Origin: Silene conica
Lineage: Eukaryota > Streptophyta > Magnoliopsida > Caryophyllales > Caryophyllaceae
Length of the DNA stretch: 64,000 nucleotides
Assembly: GCA_029255685.2 (NCBI GenBank)
Contig: CM055320.2
Span: 14,700,114 to 14,764,113, forward strand
Reading direction: 5' to 3'
Positions 35,601 to 46,716 of the stretch are shown here, piece by piece. A program made the position numbers and the translations under genes. The stretch's first letter is position 1. Every line of letters starts with the position of its first letter. The notes below the pieces were generated by a model that was not told where the DNA came from, did no database searches, and worked only from the letters and a program-made list of their open reading frames with translations.

Positions 35601-36488
35601 GTAAAAGTACAAAACTACATATCAAACACATCCTGGTACGTAACTAAAACTTGAACTATTTATTGTTAATGCTATGTAGCCCCTTGGATAGAATCTGGGG
35701 TATTCTGATGCTGGCCATCCATATCCACAATCTGGTGTACTTTGTTTATGATTCAATTAATTGTGCTGAGTGGTTAATTACTTCAGATGTTGAGTATCAC
35801 GTTTAGTTTGATCAGGAGGTAGTTGAATGGTGAATTGTGTCTAGTGGAACTAAGTGATAGACGCTTAACCTTGATCCTTGCGCAATTTTGCTTTGAATTG
35901 TGGTAATTGAGTTGTATAAGTGTATTGTATTCGAAACTTGTTTATGGAGATAATGTGAAATTTGTATCTTGTCTCGACAATATTGCTTGTTTTTAAGAGT
36001 ATAAGCGGTGTACATCTCATTGTTTTCATATGGTTTAGGTTGAAGATTGAGTGGCTTTGTTTTGGCTAATGCGTAGTTAGTATACTATATCTAGTGGTCA
36101 ACATCGCTTATACAAGCATACTTTTTTTAATGAGCATCTCATTGTTTTCATATGGTTTATGTTGTATGTATTAACTAATACTTGTTATATTTTTTTTAAC
36201 TTTAGTGTCCGCAACAACCTGAGGATTATGAGTGTGGTTATTATGTTATGAAATGGATGTATGACATAACCTTCTACCATTGTAAACTTGCGGAGATACA
36301 CTTTGAAAAGGTAATTCAATCTTGCTTTAGCTTTTCATTGTCAATTTCCATTCTTCATTACATTTATTACTATAATATTTATTTTGAAAATGCAGAAAAT
36401 TGCAACTACACAGGTGTCAATGGTGGATGTCAACGTGGTTAGAGAAGTTTGGGCTAATAAATGTTTAGATAACATACATTTAGAGTAG
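32693..36488 (+). CDS. CACTA second gene: Transposase_24-like protein fused to a Ulp1-type protease
   Basis: I place eleven exons with GT-AG borders: 32693-32782, 32868-33131, 33315-33593, 33701-34105, 34201-34461, 34617-34697, 34804-35093, 35186-35356, 35446-35635, 36206-36310 and 36396-36488. They total 2,229 nt, an unbroken 742-codon frame. Residues 1-260 resemble the Ptta/En/Spm Transposase_24 family (DWDEFVKQRMTPEHQ, GRAGYVGKQDEWY). A region resembling DUF8039 (CRLAINEDREVAIVAHG to FAQWPKTLIL) and a lysine-rich linker follow. The C-terminus is a C48/Ulp1-like cysteine protease with His (NHWMLVVV, about residue 615), Asp (YILDS), Gln and Cys (CPQQPEDYECGYYVM, about 678-690). The role is inferred as DNA binding plus SUMO-type deconjugation. 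Its intact state contrasts with the broken tnp2 beside it. Exon borders are my reading and the start ATG is the least certain point. Confidence 0.85.
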
Positions 36489-36779
36489 ATTAACTTGGTA
36501 TAACTATGACTTTTGTTGGACTTCTGTTGGACTATTGTTACTTAGCTTAAATTGTATATATTTTGAACGTTGTTGAAATGTTCGTTGTTATGTTGGATTG
36601 GATTGGATTGGATTGGATATTGGAACCTTGTTGGTTTGAAGGAACTGTAGTAGATCCTTTGGTTGGACATCTTAATGCAGGTTGATTTAAATTTTTGGCG
36701 TTTTGCACATTTACGGGGAGGTGCTGCCGAAATTTCGGTAGCAAATTTTATATTTTTTTAAAATCGTAAAAATAATTTG

Positions 36780-37285
36780 CATCAGTTCTTACAACAAATG
36801 ACGCAAATGGTAAATAGTAATTGCATCGTTTTTTATAAGGAACTGACGCAAATACTAATTTAGTGGCGCTAAAATAGGTAACCAAATACATCGGTTTAAG
36901 AGAAACTGACGCAAAAGGCAAGTACAAAAGCGTCAGTTTCTTAACATAACTGACGCAAATACTACTCTAATGGCGCCAAAACAGGTAACTATATACATCA
37001 GTTTAAGCAAAACTGACGCAAAAGAGAAGCAAAAACGTCAGTTCCTAAAGAAAAACTGACGCAAAAGTGAACTATTTGCGTCAGTTCCTTCAGTATTTGC
37101 GTCGGTTCTTCTGAAACAACTGACGCAATTGCTATCTTATTTGCGTCTGTTATACGAAGGAACTGACGCAAATGGTTTGTTTTTGCGTCAGTTTTAAAAC
37201 TGACGTATCAAGAAACGCCCCCTTAATATACGTCAATATCAGAACCGACGCAATTGATCATTTAGAACTGACGCAATAGGGCTTT
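36780..37285. repeat. Right subterminal repeats of CACTA-1
   Basis: At least a dozen copies of GCGTCAGTT or AACTGACGC in both orientations, denser than at the left end. Confidence 0.85.
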
Positions 37286-37300
37286 TTTGTACTAGTGTTC

Positions 37301-37433
37301 ATTCGATCGAGCACTCTACTTAGAGCCATCGACTGCTTCTTGCAGTTCATTCGATCGAGTAGTGGTATTCACTCGATCGAGCAAGGATGAGCAAAAGTTT
37401 GCTCGATCGAGTAACTCACTTGCTCGATCGAGC
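37301..37433 (+). repeat. Paired CTCGATCGAG boxes, right of CACTA-1
   Basis: Boxes lie at 37301-37312, 37349-37360, 37371-37382, 37401-37412 and 37422-37433. The last four form two pairs with 10-bp and 9-bp spacers. They belong to the same solo LTR as the boxes at 26095. Confidence 0.85.
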
Positions 37434-38330
37434 AAGGTCGCGAGATTTCAGCAATCTTCTGATCCTTGAAGGGTTTCGAAATTAGCATAAAAGGGGAGGA
37501 TAAGCAGCAGTAGAGGGACACCTCGATATACAACAACAGTAGACAGTAGACAGTAGACAGTAGAGTAGACTTTATATCTCATTTCTCATTTTCTTTTCTC
37601 AAACCCTAATTAGTTAGATTAATTCATTTGGCTTCGGAATCAGTTTCTCGTTCATCGTTCTTCAATATTGTAATCGTGGTACTCTTTTTTCTATTTTATT
37701 AATTAATCTATGTTTTCTATATCTTCTTCTTTTATGATGTTGAATTTCCTTTCCCTTATCCTCGTTGTTAACTACTTAAGCATGATTAGCTAGATTTTAT
37801 ACTAGGATTTAGGGGAACCATGGCTTAGGAATAGTCGTCGTAGTGAAAGTATTAGATTAGGGATTGCATTTAATCATTGCATATAATAGCTTTTGATTGT
37901 TTGAGTCGACGCATTCAATTAACTGTATGGATTCCCTTGACCTAGATCGAAAGATTGGAATACGTAGATTGACAATGAACTTTGGGACAAATTAGCTAGT
38001 GCGAGAGTTTGTTAGTTTTATCCTAGGGCGAATAGCGGACCGAAAGGACCTTCACTACCCATTTCCCACGTCTAATACATTCTTAATTTCTTCCTTCCAC
38101 CTTAGGCCATGGTGAACCGATAATCCTACTTCCTCCTTCCACTAGTTGATCGTTTATTTTTCTTATCCTTGTTTTTACCTTTAGAATTTAGATTACAAAA
38201 TAACAAACACACCCCCTTCGGTTACTTCAGCAAACTTGTTTGAACTTCTAAGATTCCCTTCTCCCTGTGGATTCGGTACCCGACTGCCTCTACTATATTT
38301 GTTTTGGGACCAGTTGGTTTACTGATGTAG

Positions 38331-38581
38331 TGTTACTTACCTATAAAAAAATAATAATTGCAATAAAAGATAGGGTAACATTATCTGTAAGACTCCTTAA
38401 AGTCTTAAACTCTGTCACATCAGCTTTCCACTGACTTTTATTATTTTTTTATCGTTCAAACTCACCTCAGGCCCATCCAAAACTTTATACATTATCCGTC
38501 AGACTCACCTTAGACTCTACTTTTCCATTTCACGTTTTCTTTTTACATACTTATTAGAATTACATCTAGTGGGGTCAAGAC
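38331..38581. other. Short gene-free stretch left of CACTA-2
   Basis: AGTCTTAA- and AGACTC-type phrases recur here and again at 45945-46010, so CACTA-2 may have landed in an older short element. No gene is seen. Confidence 0.4.
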
Positions 38582-39030
38582 CACTACAACAGATACTAAA
38601 GAAGTCGACTGAAAATGGCGACCGATTTCAGTCGCCCTTCTCAATTTAGCGATCAAGTCCAGTCGCCCGCTCATAGTCGCTAGGATTGGTCGCTTTTGGC
38701 GACCGATGTAAGTCGCTAAATTTAGCGACTAAAAAAAAAAGATATATGTTATTAATCTCGGCACATTAACAAACTTAATCTGTTATTAAAGTAACCCAAC
38801 TCTTTTGCTCATCATTTCACGTTTTCTTTTTACATACTTATTAGAATTACATCTAGTGGGGTCAAGACCACTACAACAGATACTAAAGAAGTCGACTGAA
38901 AATGGCGACCGATTTCAGTCGCCCTTCTCAATTTAGCGATCAAGTCCAGTCGCCCGCTCATAGTCGCTAGGATTGGTCGCTTTTGGCGACCGATGTAAGT
39001 CGCTAAATTTAGCGACTAAAAAAAAAAGAT
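38526..39030 (+). repeat. Direct duplication of flank plus CACTA-2 left end
   Basis: About 205 bp starting at 38526 are repeated at 38813 with an offset of 287 bp. Each copy holds 56 bp of flank, the GAC target site and about 150 bp of the transposon end. Between them lie about 80 bp of unrelated filler (about 38732-38812). The two copies look identical by eye. Confidence 0.92.
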
Positions 39031-39245
39031 GGGCGACCAATATTGGTCGCTAAATTAGCGACTGACGTTGGTAGCTAAATTAACGACTGATTGTGGTCGC
39101 TAATTTAGCTACTGATTCCAGTCGCTAATTTAGCTACTGCTCTCATTCGCTAATTTAGCGACCAACGTCAGTCGCCAACTGGTCGCCATTGAAAAAAGAA
39201 ACAGAAGGTTAGCGACCAAAAATGGTCGCCAAATTTACATTTTCG
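38600..39245. repeat. Subterminal repeats of CACTA-2, left end
   Basis: Many copies of GCGACYGA...TCGGTCGC and GTCGCTAAATTTAGCGAC, interrupted by the duplication described above. Confidence 0.8.
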
Positions 39246-39499
39246 GTCGCTAATTTTACATGTTTTTTGCCGTAAAAACTTGTTTTGTCCTAGCCAAATC
39301 CCTAGCTATTACTTATAAACCTGCAAGCAAAACCAACAACAACACCGCACAACCCAAATGATGTCAAACATCTGAAACTTAAATAAATAAAACTAATTCG
39401 GATTACAAAGTACCAAATTCGAGTGCTTGTCCAATGAAAATAAAAATTATCCGACGCATCCAACACTAAAAACAAGAAGATACACTAGCTAAGACACCG

Positions 39500-41020
39500 G
39501 GAAATATGCTCCCGCCCCACTGCCACCTCCATAATCCGGATCTCTTGGATCCCTATCCTGTGGGCGCCAACCACTGTTGCAATTTGCGAAATAAGAAGAC
39601 ATCTTGTCCATTTTTTATTTCATCCTTCTCATTTCTTCATCTCTTTCAGCGTCCCTTCTATCCTTTTCAGCTAGTTGAGATTGGAGGTGACTTACCAAGT
39701 CAGGAACATATTTTTGGTGTTGGGAGAAGGGCCCTCTTCTTGCCGGTGGGTCATAAAAAAGCTCTTTCGCTGAACCGGCCCCGTAGACATCTCCTTTCTG
39801 ATAACCATCTACAAACTCATACCAAAGCTGATTGTTGGAAATGTCAGAGTTGTTCTTCTTTCGGACAAGAAATTTTTCTTACAAAAAATGAAACATTATT
39901 AATTGGTTAGATTAAAAAATTAATACATTAAAAAATTAATTAAATATACAATAACACTTACATATAATTCACGATCTTTTGGTTTTGCAAAGAATAACGC
40001 CCCTTTCTTTCCTTTCTTGGCATGTGTCTCAAGGAAGAGGTAAACAACAGATTGTAACTGACCCTTATTTTTCTTTGCCTATAAAAAAAATAATGAATTC
40101 ATAAAGTGTTAGTTAACTAATTAAAAGCTAAATAAGACTAAGAAAATAAAAGTAATAAATTACAAGAATAAATACATACACCTAACAATGCCCGATCATG
40201 AAATGACTGAGACCCACTATAATGAGTAGACCCAACTTCCACGTCGGGATCATCTCCACCCCTCTTGTTCATCTTGTTCCGGGCCGACGCTTGCTTGAAC
40301 TCAGGACTTTCTCTGTACTTAGTAAATTCTTCATATGATTGACCTATAATCAAATAAAATAGAAACTATTAATATAAATTAAAAAAATGTTAAATTTTTT
40401 ACCTTAATGCGGTTATTAATAAATTATTACCTTTCATAAATGATGGCGGATTCTTTCTCCTCGACACCTTATACATAATGTCCTTTAGCCTCCTCTTACC
40501 AACATCATTAAATCTATCCTAAGCCAGTCGCTCAAGGTCATTTAACCAATAGAAGCCACGCTACAAAAAAATAAGGGTTAGAGAAATAAATTAACCATGA
40601 AATTATTAAAATAAATAATTAAAGTAAATACTTAAATACGTACCCGAAAGGCGTTGAACCACTTCTCCTTGTCCTCAGGACTAGCATTCGTCCAACAAGT
40701 GACGTCATGCGTCATGTTCTCTTGAATGCTATTGGTGATGCCATGAATCGTCGTTTGATGTTTAAACCTGAAACCAAACATAAATGTTAATTAGACTAGG
40801 TTGAATAAAAAAATAATCAAATAAACGGTGAATAAAAAATTACCACGGTCCTGTCGGATAAATGATGATCCTGCCGTCAGTATGGTGGGGCAGATAGGCT
40901 TCCTCCTCGTCACTCAATACATTGAGCTCCTCCTCCTCCCGTGATCGGGCCTCGCTACTACCCCCACTACCACTATAATCGCCCCGTTGTCTGCCTCCTC
41001 CACGAGCCACGTGAACCTAT
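39500..41020 (-). pseudogene. TnpA/Transposase_24-type gene of CACTA-2
   Basis: Read on the minus strand, a series of exon-like blocks gives ARGGGRQRGDYSGS, YLPHHTDGRIIIYPTGPW, TNASPEDKEKWFNAFR, GFYWLNDLERLA, FTKYRESPEFKQASARN, GGDDPDVEVGSTHYSGSQSF, QSVVYLFLETHAKKG and WYEFVDGYQKGDVYGAGS. These match the Ptta/En/Spm plant transposase family (PF03004), a DNA-binding partner of Tnp2. A TAG falls in the block after RLA (40519-40521). Blocks are separated by AT-rich introns. No Ulp1 domain was seen, unlike the second gene of CACTA-1. Confidence 0.75.
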
Positions 41021-41036
41021 AATTGCAGGAAAAATG

Positions 41037-41038
<2 letters not shown>

Positions 41039-41106
<68 letters not shown>
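41039..41106. repeat. (TA)n microsatellite
   Basis: An unbroken run of more than 30 TA units inside CACTA-2, between its two genes. Confidence 0.98.
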
Positions 41107-41107
<1 letters not shown>

Positions 41108-41180
41108 CAGAATAAATGTTGGTAAAATATTAAAAAACAGAACCTAAACAAATATATAAGATGTTAACCTCTTACTACTT

Positions 41181-44100
41181 TTACTCATCATCATCATCAT
41201 CTTCATCCTCTCCTTCTTCTACCTCCTCCTCCTCGTCATCATCTTCTTCTTCCTCCTCTTCCAACTCTTCATTATCATTATCTTGTAACTGATCTTGCCC
41301 CTCCCTTTCATCCTCTTCTAACTCCTCTTCCGCTTTTATCTCATTTGCATAAATGACTTCATGATCAACTGGGGACAGAATTGACTCTGATACAACTTCT
41401 TGGAAAAAGGATGTATCGACTTCTGATCGCGCATTTGTTTTAATTACCGCACACCAATTCTTTTGTTGTCTATCTTTACTTGTGCTAGTCGAAGATGCAT
41501 AATAAACTAGATGAGCTTGTTGTGCAAGTATAAATGGATCATATTTATAGTAGGTTCGAGTGCGATTCACTTCTACAAGCTTGTAGCGATCATGGACTCA
41601 CGTTCCAGCTACAGATTTATCTCTCCATTGAATCTTGAATAAGACAGCTTTATAACCCCGTTCACGCCCATTATAGCACAACTCAAAGATATCCTCTAAT
41701 ATCCCATAATAGTCATTGCCATCAAGAGAAGAAATAGTAACGCCATAGTTGCATTTAGCCTTACTTTTCACGTAGTCGAATGTGTGAACTTAAACCCATT
41801 AACTAAATAATGATTCCACATGACAACCTTTCGAGAAGGACCCAAAGCCAAGCTTCTAACCACATCATCTTGGATATTTAGCTTAATTACATGCTTTCGA
41901 AACCATGCTGGAAACTGATCCACGTGTTTACTCCAAACATCCTCTCTTTTAAAATTAGGGTGATCAGTCATGAAATTTGTCACAAATTTTGCTTCATATG
42001 GCTCCAAAACCTCACAATTAGATAGCACATAAAGGTGAGCACGATTATACTCCTTGTCATCCAGAAATCTTGTTCCCCCTGCGGAAGAACACCCTTCATC
42101 ATCTTGCACATGAAAACACTTGGGTAAACTTGTATCTAACTCATCCGCTTCTTCAATATTCAAGTTTTTTGTTTTGGTGTCAATATGTTTTTCAAAGTAA
42201 ATAGAGCAAAAATTGGTAATTTTTTCCGTTAGGTATGCATTGCAAATAGAACCTTCCACACGAGCTTTATTACCAATTTTCTTTTTCACATGATTAAGAA
42301 ACCTTTTGAAAGGATACATCCACCTATATTGAACGGGTCCACCAACTTTAGCTTCATATGGCAAATGAATGGGTAGATGCTCCGTCGAATTGAAAAAAGA
42401 AGGCGGAAATATCATCTCAAGTTTACACAAAATTTCTGGTATTTGGTCTTCTAAACGAATCATGTCATCAACTGATATCGTGGAGGAACACAAGTCTCTG
42501 AAAAATTGACTAATTTCTGTAACTGCATTCCAAACGGTGGTCGGGAGTAAATTTTTCAAAGCCACTGGTAACAAGCGCTCAATGAAAATATGACAATCAT
42601 GACTTTTCAACCCTTTCAACTTCAATTCCTTTAAATCAACACAACGGCTTAAATCTGAGGCATATCCATCGGGGAACTCTAAGTCTCTTACCCAATCGCA
42701 CAATACCTTTCTTTGAGCTTTGTCAAGAACAAATGGTGCTTTTGGCATTGACCCATCCCTACGAATGTGAAGTTTAGGACGATCACAAAATTTCGTCAAT
42801 TCTATCCTTGAGCCAATATTATCACGTGCATTTCCTTTAACATCCATAATCGTATGAATAAGTAGCTCAAAGAAATTATTTTCTATGTGCATCACATCCA
42901 AATTGTGTATGATCAACATTGTTTCCCAATAGGGTAACTCTCAAAAAATACTTCTTTTAAACCAACCAGTCTTTTTTTTTAACTCTCTAAATTCTTCTTC
43001 AGTCCCATCGTTGGTAGATGGCAAATCACGTATAGCCTCCCAGACTTCATCACCTGGGAGTCTATCCAGAGTATCGTCACGCACCTCCTTTCCTTTTAAG
43101 AAAGTTTTTTTGTTCTTCCTATGGACATATCCATCCGGTAAGAAGCATCTATGACAATCAAACCAACTAATATTTTTGGAATTAGGGAGGTAAAAGGCTT
43201 TACTATTATCCATGCAATAAGGACATGCCAATCGCCCCGTTGTTGCCCATCCTGATAGCATACCGTATGTGGGGAAATCACTTACAGTCCACAACAATGA
43301 AGCTCTTAGTTGGAAATTTTGCTTCTTGGACACATCAAACGTTTCGACACCAACTTCCCACAGATACTTCAGTTCTTCCACCCGCGGTTGTAAATAAACA
43401 TCCAAGTTATTTTTTGGGTTATGAGGACCGGGAATAAGTAATGAGAGGAAAATAAATTGTCTTTTCGAACAAAGCCAAGGAGGTAAGTTGTATGGTGTGA
43501 TCATTACGGGCCAACACGAGTAAGATCTACCAAACTGACCAAAAGCGTCAAACCCATCCGTACACAAGCCAAGTCTCACATTGCGAGGTTCCTCGGCAAA
43601 ATCAGGATACAACCTATCAAAACGCTTCCACTCCTCTCCGTCACTCGGATGACACATCTTTCCTGGTGTACGGGGGTTTTCTTTGTGTCATCTCATTTGG
43701 TTGGCAATATTTTTCGTGGCATATAACCTTTGAAGTCTTGGAGCTAGGGGAAGATAATTAAATTAATGGGTTTAATGATATTGGTTTCTTTGTTTTTCCA
43801 CTCTTCTTACCCTTTTTTCCCTTCAAGATAATATTTCCCTCACTTGTCTTATATCTATCCCTTTGACATTTCTTACATTTGGTTAGCAACGCATCATGTT
43901 TCCAAAAAAGCATACATCCTCCAGGACATGCGTCAATCTTTTCATGTGGAAGCTGAAGACCTTCAACCACTTTTTTGGTATTGTAAAAATTACGGGTCAT
44001 AATGTTATTATTGGGTATAACATCTTCAATTAAATTAGCAATACTGTCAACCGCTTTAAACGACATATTGTACTCACATTTTAGCGTTACTATCCTCGAT

Positions 44101-44590
44101 GCAACTTGCAACAATGACATTCTGCTCCCCTCATATAAACTTTTCTCGAAGTCCCTTAGCATATCAAAAAAGGCTTTTGCCTTTGGGTTTGGATCTTCTT
44201 CCTCAGTTATAGGTACACGATCGGTATTAATTAAAGCATTTGACTCAAACGCATCAAGTACCATATCTCTATACGGGTTCTCATTTGATTGGATTTGAGG
44301 GTGTTTGGGATCAGAAGAGTATTTTTCCCCATGTGATATCCAGTTGTAGTAGTTTGGAAAAAATCCACTCGTAATAAGATGTTCTTCTACTTCAATCTCA
44401 AGTAAATATTTTAAGTTTTTGCATTTAGTACAAGGACACCTAAGTTTGCATTGTTCGAAATCATACGATTCTGAACATCTAGCAAATTCAATAAACCTAC
44501 GAACTTCCTTACAAATCTAGCGTTGGGACGTTTCTTCTTATCTATTCTTTCTTCGTACATCCAGCTACGTCCAAATCTCTTCATTTTAAT
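41181..44590 (-). pseudogene. tnp2: CACTA transposase gene tnp2 (CACTA-2)
   Basis: From the minus-strand start MKRFGRSWMYEERID (about 44,585) it shows the CPC/C Transpos_assoc cysteines, KIDACPGGCMLFWKHD, MCHPSDGEEWKRFD, LCTDGFDAFGQFG, SCWPVMITPYNLPPWL, DVMHIENNFF, LKGLKSHDCHIF and DUF4218. A DUF4216-like end leads to YYKYDPFILAQQAH and a strongly acidic tail of about 50 residues (41181-41330). In-frame TGA codons lie at 43688-43690, 42941-42943 and 41598-41600, the first two where tryptophan is expected. Frameshifts lie near 44,507, 43,755 and 41,783. It cannot make transposase as it stands. Confidence 0.92.
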
Positions 44591-44599
44591 CTAGGTAAT

Positions 44600-45735
44600 A
44601 TATAATAAACCAGCAACCAAACTAATGATTTTCAATAATATTACAACAAAGAATTACGTCCAATCACTAGTATATAGTTAATAAACACACAACAATTTCA
44701 ATAATATTTCAACAAACAAGTTCAAGAATTCAAGTCAATATATACTTCAAGATTTCAATTGGGTCCTTATCACTTCAACCTAAACCCATCAATGTATATT
44801 TCAAGTCACTAGTAAACACACATTTGTGACTTATTAGTGAGGAAAAAAGATGTGGCAGCAATTCCCTTCAGTTCTTCAAATACACAATGTGAAATAAATT
44901 TGTATTTATTTCACATATGTATTCGAAGAACATTAAAGGAATTTTTACCAAACTCTTTCCCCATTAATAAAATCATAAATATGTATTTACTAACTAAGTG
45001 ACTTGAAATATACAAAGACAGTCACAAAATGGGGACTATTCATGAATTTCTCCTAACGAATAATTCTTGAACGGGTACTAGGTCAATAGTCATTCTTCCA
45101 CGAAAAATATTCACAATAACTTATAATAACGTACTAATTTGAATAATAACATTCAACAATTTTTTTCCCCATTTCTAAACACTCATTAACAATAACACCC
45201 AATTTTTTCCCAATTTTTGTCAATTTCTAACCCTAACATCAACTAATTTCCGAAAATACTAATTAAATTACACATACAAACATAATAAACATCAAAAATG
45301 TTATTAAAATCACCTTAGAAATCTAATTACTAACTAAAACTACTAGCCTTAACAAACATCCAATTTTCCCCAATTTTTAACCCTATCACAAATAGTTTAT
45401 GAAAAAGCTAATTAACTTATACATAGAAACTTAATAAACATCCAAATGTTATTAAAATCATCCTAATAATCCAATTACTAACTAAAATTATGAATTAGAA
45501 TAAAACTATTAAGGTATTCAATACATAATTTAAGTTATTCAATCGTCACAAACCTTAAATTGGAGTATTAGGTAGGTGAACGGCGGTGGTGGGTGGTCCG
45601 GTGTCGCTGCGGTGGTCCGGTAGATGCACGATGATTTAGAGGTTGACGATGGTTTGGGGTTTTTTTTTTCGTTGAAGGTTATGTTGAAGTGGGGAAATGA
45701 CGGGTTGAAGATGCGGAAAAAATTATATAAGGGGC
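44600..45735. other. 5' region of CACTA-2
   Basis: AT-rich DNA upstream of tnp2 (minus strand). It has no coding motif. A direct repeat of about 110 bp with an offset near 150 bp lies within 45240-45490 (shared AAATGTTATTAAAATCA and CAATTACTAACTAAAA-type phrases). Confidence 0.6.
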
Positions 45736-45912
45736 TTAGCGACCGAAATTGGTCGCTAAATTAGCGACTGAAATCGGTCGCTAATTTAGCGACCGATTTC
45801 AGTCGCTAATTTAGCGACCAATTTCGGTCGCTAATTGCCCTTGGATTTGCGCGGGTTTTTTTATTTCGGTCGCTAAATTAGCGACTACATAAGCGGTCGC
45901 TTATGTAGTCGC
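45736..45912. repeat. Subterminal repeats of CACTA-2, right end
   Basis: Repeated GCGACCGAAATTGGTCGC and GTCGCTAATTTAGCGAC motifs in both orientations. Confidence 0.85.
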
Positions 45913-45935
45913 CCTTTAAAGTATTTCTTGTAGTG

Positions 45936-46620
45936 GACCCACCAAAGTCTTAACGATAGTCTTGGATTTCCAAGACTCGACTTAAGACTTCCTCAAGACT
46001 CGAGTAGATTAATGTAAAAAGCAATATATGTTTCTCTCACAACTACACAAGTGAGAAGACAAGTGGAAAAAAATGGAGCCTTTTATAAATTTTGTCAGAT
46101 ATATTTTGTGAGAGAGTCACTATCCGTCTTCAGCTTGTGACAGATAATGGCCCGGAAATTGTGATATTAGGGTGTATTGTTGGCGGAATGATCGTTTTCA
46201 GTAAGCAACATCAAACTTCCACAGTTCCACGTGGGTTGGTCTCTCTCAAATAAGCTATCAAATCTGAAGTACTCCATAGTCCGTAGGTGTTAAATGTTAA
46301 TAAAGAATTGAAAATCACAATTAATGAAGAAAAAGGTTGGGTGGATATCATCCGTATGATTAAATTTTGAAAGTAGAGGCATCATGCGTATATAGCCATC
46401 CATCCATATAGGTGGCCAACCTTTGCACCAACTAACGAATCAGATAAGGATTTAATTATAAAATCAACCAGGCCATCATTTGCTTCTTAAATTGACCCCT
46501 CTTCAAACTTCTACCATCCCTTCCCGCCCGGCTTCCCACTACAGGGAGTTTCCAAGTGTGAATGACTGACTAAGTGACTTGTTACGACGCCCTAATTTTA
46601 CTGCAATGTGTTATTTATTA
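45936..46620. other. Gene-free flank right of CACTA-2
   Basis: No gene is seen. AGACTCGACTTAAGACTT-type inverted phrases near 45970-46000 recall those left of CACTA-2. Confidence 0.45.
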
Positions 46621-46716
46621 CTCCCTCTGATTTCTTGTGTTGTTCCTTTTTCATTTTGACACAAGAAATAAGGGAATCAATTTGGAAAGAGGAACAACAC
46701 AGAAAATCGGAGGGAG
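46621..46716. mobile_element. Stowaway-like MITE 1
   Basis: Starts CTCCCTCTGATTTCT and ends with the near inverse AAATCGGAGGGAG. TA precedes it. The TIRs extend about 25 bp (TTGTGTTGTTCC / GGAACAACACA). Confidence 0.85.

Larger units (their letters stand above)
26147..37297 (+). mobile_element. CACTA (En/Spm) transposon CACTA-1, complete ends
   Basis: The element starts CACTAGTACAAAAA and ends TTTTTGTACTAGTG, perfect 14-bp inverted ends. TTC lies on both sides (26144-26146 and 37298-37300), the 3-bp duplication of CACTA elements. Both ends carry dense subterminal TTGCGTCAGTT motifs. Inside are two genes in the usual CACTA order, tnp2 first and a TnpA/Transposase_24-type gene second. The sharp ends and intact second gene suggest a fairly recent insertion. 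With tnp2 frameshifted it may now need transposase supplied from elsewhere. Confidence 0.95.
25835..38330 (+). repeat. Athila-like solo LTR, split by CACTA-1
   Basis: The LTR starts TGATACGTGC and shares the opening layout of the copy A LTR (second GCACGTATTT, then TTTTATCCCCCGAA). It is interrupted from 26147 to 37297 by CACTA-1 and resumes at 37298. Its body carries palindromic CTCGATCGAG boxes in pairs. Its late part (GGGGAACCATGG, CTCCCTGTGGATTCG) again matches the Athila LTRs. The right end is uncertain and no pol or gag follows, so it is a solo or truncated LTR. Confidence 0.65.
38582..45935 (-). mobile_element. CACTA transposon CACTA-2, with both ends
   Basis: The left end CACTACAACAGATACT and the right end AGTATTTCTTGTAGTG are imperfect inverted repeats. 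GAC stands at 38579-38581 and 45936-38. The duplicated left end gives a second possible start at 38869, also preceded by GAC. Subterminal repeats of the type GTCGCTAAATTAGCGAC fill 38600-39240 and 45735-45910. Two decayed genes on the minus strand follow the usual order tnp2 then tnpA. It belongs to the same lineage as CACTA-3. Confidence 0.92.

Noticed and set aside
41039-41106. The (TA)n run as a functional element or element boundary
   Set aside because: It is a plain microsatellite inside CACTA-2 between the two genes, with no change of sequence identity across it.
41181-41570. An acidic reading frame (129 codons, minus) as a separate gene
   Set aside because: It continues the C-terminal end of tnp2 (YKYDPFILAQQAH) and its poly-Glu/Asp tail.
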